Shown one piece after another: positions 60,166 through 64,000 of a stretch of 64,000 nucleotides of DNA. Every line of letters begins with the position of its first letter. Position 1 is the first letter of the stretch. Source of the DNA: Peromyscus leucopus (lineage: Eukaryota > Chordata > Mammalia > Rodentia > Cricetidae). The stretch covers positions 142,150,819 to 142,214,818 of the forward strand of contig NC_051063.1 of the NCBI RefSeq assembly GCF_004664715.2. The letters run 5' to 3'. Under the pieces are notes generated by a model. It saw only the letters and a list, made by a program, of their open reading frames with translations. It had not been told where the DNA came from and did not search any database. The position numbers were made by a program, and so were the translations under genes.

Positions 60166-63100
60166 TAGAAATAACTGTGAGTGAGCATTGGTGGATAAAA
60201 TCCTGTCTTAAGCCCTGTTTGTACGCTGCAGCGTGATCGTGTTTAGTTAAGCAGAACCCAAGACTGGACCATGTAGCCCACTCTTCCCTAATGAGCTGAC
60301 TAAGCAAAGCACCAAACTTTTAGTCTTAGACTTTCCATGCATAAATTGGAAGGAAGACTGTCTACCACAGGACTATCTGAGAATGTAATGAAAAGCACAC
60401 GTGGAATATGTGTGGCCTTCTCAGAAAATCATTAGCATTCTAGAGTGTCAAAGCTGCCTTGTTCTTCAATTGGAGACTCTTGAACCTAGTTCTTTAATAA
60501 TGGTTTTCCTGTACCATGGGCAAGATCCTCAGTCATTAAAACATATGTTGTTCCACTCCTATCCTTGCAGAACTCACAGCCCAGCAGGAATGGTCAGGGT
60601 AATGGGCATCAGTACAGAATACTACTAACGAACCATAGTAGTCGCCAAGTGCCAAGGGAGCGGGACAGTTGTATCTGGAAGTAAACAGTCTTGTAGAGAT
60701 ATGGTAGCTCCAGGCTGTGGGTGCTCTGAAATACCAGGAAAGATAATTTGTCTTTAGTCTTCATGAAGTACAACCTGGTCCTAGTGCAAAGTTTCTTTAG
60801 TTCAAAAACACCCCTCTCTATTTTTCCTAGTCATATGAATGCACTAATGTCACTCAGGTGACACAGAGAGGCATCTCCATCACTGATGTTTATTATCTGA
60901 ATAAACACATCTCTAACTCTTTTAGCTGCCTATGAAGGAACTGTACACAGGGACTGAATGGTCAGAAGAGGTAGAAAATAGAGAAAGTTTGAAACCATTT
61001 AAGTGAAAGAAGTAGTCATTGCCCAATTCCAGAAACCAGAGCTTAATGAGCTACAGAGGATTAGACAGAGCCACGGGCCTTTATGGCAACTTTGGCAAAG
61101 GATAGTTACCTTTTACAGAACAGATAGTGTACAGAATAGCCAAAAAAAATATGACCCATGACTAGGTCAAAATCATCACCATGGTGCTTTCTAACACAAA
61201 CTTCGAAAGGCCATATGCTTTGGGGCTGTCATCTACTTCCAAATAGGTATCTGAAAAAATCCAATTTCTAAGTTTATTTGTTAATAAATCTTAGTAAAGC
61301 ATGAATTATAAAGAAATGTAATGTCTTGGTTAAAAGAAATCAATAATGCTTTTAAACAGAAGCTCATTAGTATTAAAGATTATTCCCATTTTCCATTATA
61401 TTGAAAAAGAAAGAAAATGATAACCATATCAATGCATGACAGAGACTGAACTAACATGATGTTAAATGTATTGTCTAAAAAATGAAAGTGCCCCATACAA
61501 ATCAGGTATTATTTATTTATTTACTGCTTCTCCTTCAAGCCATCCTTCCCCCACATACACACATTTTTTTTCCCAAAGACTACCTGACATGGCTTATAAA
61601 ATATGCATGCAACACACTAAGACAAAAATAGGTAAATAAAAGAATCAGAGAGACATGTCTGATTGTTAAACATAGTGTGTCATATAAACAATAAAGGAAA
61701 TAGTTAATGCATGGTGCTGTTTAGTCATTGTTACTTTTGTCTTATAGCCTGAAAGTAGTCTATATGTGTGACTATTAAGGGATCTGGGATACATCCCCAA
61801 GTACTTTGTTTAAGAAATGATTAATATTCAACAACTATTAAGTAATTTGATATGACTGAATGCCTAGGAAAATTCTGGAAAACACTTACCCATCTTTTAG
61901 GCCATTTATACATAGTATTTTTATAATGCATGTCAAAATTGCAATAGCATAGAACAATCACAAAATACCTAAGTTATTCTCTGTATGCTTCAGTGCAAAT
62001 AGACCCAGATATGTTCACACACATTCATGATGCTCATGCACTGACATATACTTGCGTTTCAGCTTACATGTTACATACCTACATGTTTTGTAGGAGGAGA
62101 CAAAGAACGTTCCTGAAGCAACTATGGGAGGAGACTACCACATTTCTATTTTCTTGCGGTGTGCAGGCCGGCACCAGCGAAAGATAATTACACAGGGGAG
62201 CACTGACTCGATGTGATAGGCAGTTTGCCCACACCTGTGACCACACCCTACGGGAATTGTAATAAGCCTCGAATTCCTTCCAGGTAAAGGTTCATCGGGA
62301 AGGTGGTCACATCCTGTGGGGACAGGAACTCCGTGACTACAGATCATGTTTTATTTTACACAAGATGCAAATTTGAAAAGCGACCCGGTGCTAGCTCACT
62401 CCGCACAGCAAACAGCCTAGTAGCGAGAAGTCCCTCAGGAGAACAAGAGACAACGTTCCAAGGCGTTTTAGAATTTCAGGAGGATTTTTTCGTTGCTCTA
62501 TGTGCGTTTCACTTCTCTATAGGCTGTGTGGTCTCCCTTCCTTTTTCTGTGAGTTCCTTGAGGGAGCACCTTTCACTAACAAACCATGAATATAAAATAT
62601 GAAACCGAGATCGCCTACCGCAGAGGAGAAGCCAAACATCGCTAAAAAGGATTAGTTTCTTTCACTGTCTAGAAATTTTTCATGGAAGACCTTGGCTGGC
62701 CTTTTGATATAAAAACATCCTAACAAGTATTACACAGGAGTTTTAAATTAGAACTTGCTGTCACTGAGACAGTTATAAACTGTTAAATATGTCCTTTCTA
62801 TGCTGGGCTCCTGTGAAGTATGTGCAGAGCCGTGGCCAGGGCCCTCTTTCTGACAGGCGGCAGGGTGAGATCACAGCGATATTTGAAAGCTGTGTGCACT
62901 GGTGTGCAGGTGGCCTCCTTGTATGTGGCTGTACACACGTGTGAGCATGTGTGTATGGTGGGGGGGGGTGGTCGTTGGAATCAGCACCTCCTCCTTGCTT
63001 CTCAAATCATACTCTTTGTTCTCTTCACTGAAAACTTCCAACAGAAATGGACGTTGTACAGTTTAATGATACCTAAAATTTTAGACACTGAATTTCAAAC

Positions 63101-63181
63101 TTACCTATATGTATGCATGTGTGTGTATATTTGAAAGTCAAAGAACACCCTTTGGTGTCATTTCTCAAGCACTGTGTAACT
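60166..63181. other. Unassigned DNA with a CpG-retaining stretch
   Basis: No gene called. Between about 62105 and 62645 there are about 21 CpGs, several times the local density, in sequence with no repeat text. The 99-codon frame there (62303-62602) resembles no protein. A G9 run lies near 62961. Confidence 0.5.
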
Positions 63182-63385
63182 TTTTTTTTAAATGGGACCT
63201 GAGGTTCACCAAGTAACTATCTAGGATGTTGAGCTAGCCTCAGGGATCTGCCTCTCTCCCACTCCTCAGCATTGGATTACAAGCATACAGCCACCGTTCT
63301 TGGCTAGTTTACATGAATTCTAGGGATCGAATCAGGTCCTTATGCTTGCAAGACAAGCACTTTACCCATTAAAGTACCCCATCCA
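63182..63385 (-). repeat. B4 SINE
   Basis: The minus strand reads a tRNA-like head (gtaaagtgcttgtcttgcaa, 'gacctgattcgatcccta'), then a B1-like half ('gctgtatgcttgtaatcc', 'gaggcagatccctgagg') and an A-rich tail at the left. Clear composite B4 order. Confidence 0.8.
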
Positions 63386-63789
63386 CTGCCTGCTAAACAT
63401 CATTTCAACTGAGCCCCACCCCTTGCTCATCCCTGCAAGAGCTGAACTAGCCAGGGCAGTGCAGGAGAGCTCACCCTGATAGTGAGGACAAGGGAGAGCT
63501 GGTGGGCTGACCGACCCTGCAACTACCCAGGCCGAGAACCAAAGTAATGTGCTATCCCACCCCAACATCCAACCCATCTGGATTTGAAGGGACATGTCCT
63601 GAAGACCAGTCCTGCAGGATCTTCATGACACAGGACAACAAAAGAAGTCCCTTTGAGGGCCCAGCATCAATAGTGTAACAGAAACCAGAGGCCTCAAACC
63701 AGAACAATGACTCTTTGCAATGAACGCTTGCAAGTAAGCATATATGAATACAAAGGTATACTTTGTGACTCACTGTGTCACACCACAGC
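63386..63789. other. Unassigned DNA
   Basis: Moderate-GC text. The minus-strand frames of 73 and 77 codons resemble no protein. Confidence 0.45.
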
Positions 63790-63962
63790 TTCCACGATGA
63801 GATTGATTTTTCTTTTCCTTTTTTCTCTCTTAAATTTTATTTTATTTTATTGGGGGGGGTTGCAAGGGAAGAGGGTGGATATGAAGGGATTGGCAAATGA
63901 ATGGGATGGAGATGCATGATGTGAAAGGCACAAAGAATAAATAAATAAATAAGAAAGTTTAA
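63790..63962 (+). repeat. L1 LINE 3' terminus
   Basis: 'gggttgcaagggaagagggtgg', 'gaagggattggcaaatgaatg', 'gatgcatgatgtgaaaggcac' and an aaataaataaata tail follow a common rodent L1 3' end. Only the last part is present. Confidence 0.6.
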
Positions 63963-64000
63963 AAAATTGCACTTTCTGAATTAGCAAGAACTTTAAAAAT

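Noticed and set aside
1..64000. CRISPR arrays, operons, tRNA or rRNA genes, riboswitches
   Set aside because: None seen. Repeats are dispersed eukaryotic retroelements and microsatellites, and tRNA-like text belongs to SINE heads only.

Overview
This window is rodent nuclear DNA, most likely from a cricetid (deer mouse, hamster or vole group). The evidence is a dense set of rodent-only repeats: B1, B3 and B4 SINEs, rodent L1 3' ends, a MaLR-type LTR, and LTRs of the rodent MYSERV/mys type. The B1 copies carry the variant 3' half reading 'ggaaaaggtgcaaagctacacag', which I associate with cricetids rather than Mus. Base composition is AT-rich with few CpGs, and open reading frames are short (longest 164 codons) and resemble no protein. 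I can support no protein-coding gene, tRNA, rRNA, snRNA or CRISPR. The window looks like a gene desert or part of a very long intron.

Layout: 1-5.0 kb is unassigned AT-rich DNA. 5-15.4 kb is the most layered region. It holds an L1 3' end (6.1-7.2 kb), a long LTR-like element with a 4-bp target duplication (7.3-9.0 kb) and an L1 ORF2/3'UTR fragment (9.7-12.0 kb) split by a solo LTR. It ends with a 2.9-kb degenerate provirus (12.5-15.4 kb) whose 5' LTR is itself split by an LTR of another family. 16-31 kb holds an ancient L1 interrupted by a younger L1, several B1 and B4 SINEs, a second copy of the other LTR family (23972-24455), an L1 3' end (26.8-27.8 kb), two adjacent B1s, and a solo LTR at 30.1 kb with an exact 6-bp duplication. 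30.5-41 kb is mostly unassigned, with a MIR, microsatellites and a perfect 12-bp hairpin (39.0 kb). 41-64 kb has further B1s, a MER5-like piece, a MaLR LTR with a long pyrimidine tract, L1 3' ends, MIR pieces, B3 and B4 SINEs, a 42-bp minisatellite, a Z-DNA-prone tract and a CpG-retaining stretch at 62.1-62.6 kb.

There are no genes here that work together. What the sequence does show is insertion order, read from target-site duplications: L1 then solo LTR (11 kb), provirus then LTR (12.6 kb), old L1 then younger L1 (17.2 kb). The best leads are the nested provirus, the LTR family carrying B1-like modules, the two CpG-dense non-repeat stretches and the GATA-containing hairpin. All family names come from recognition by eye, not from a database search.
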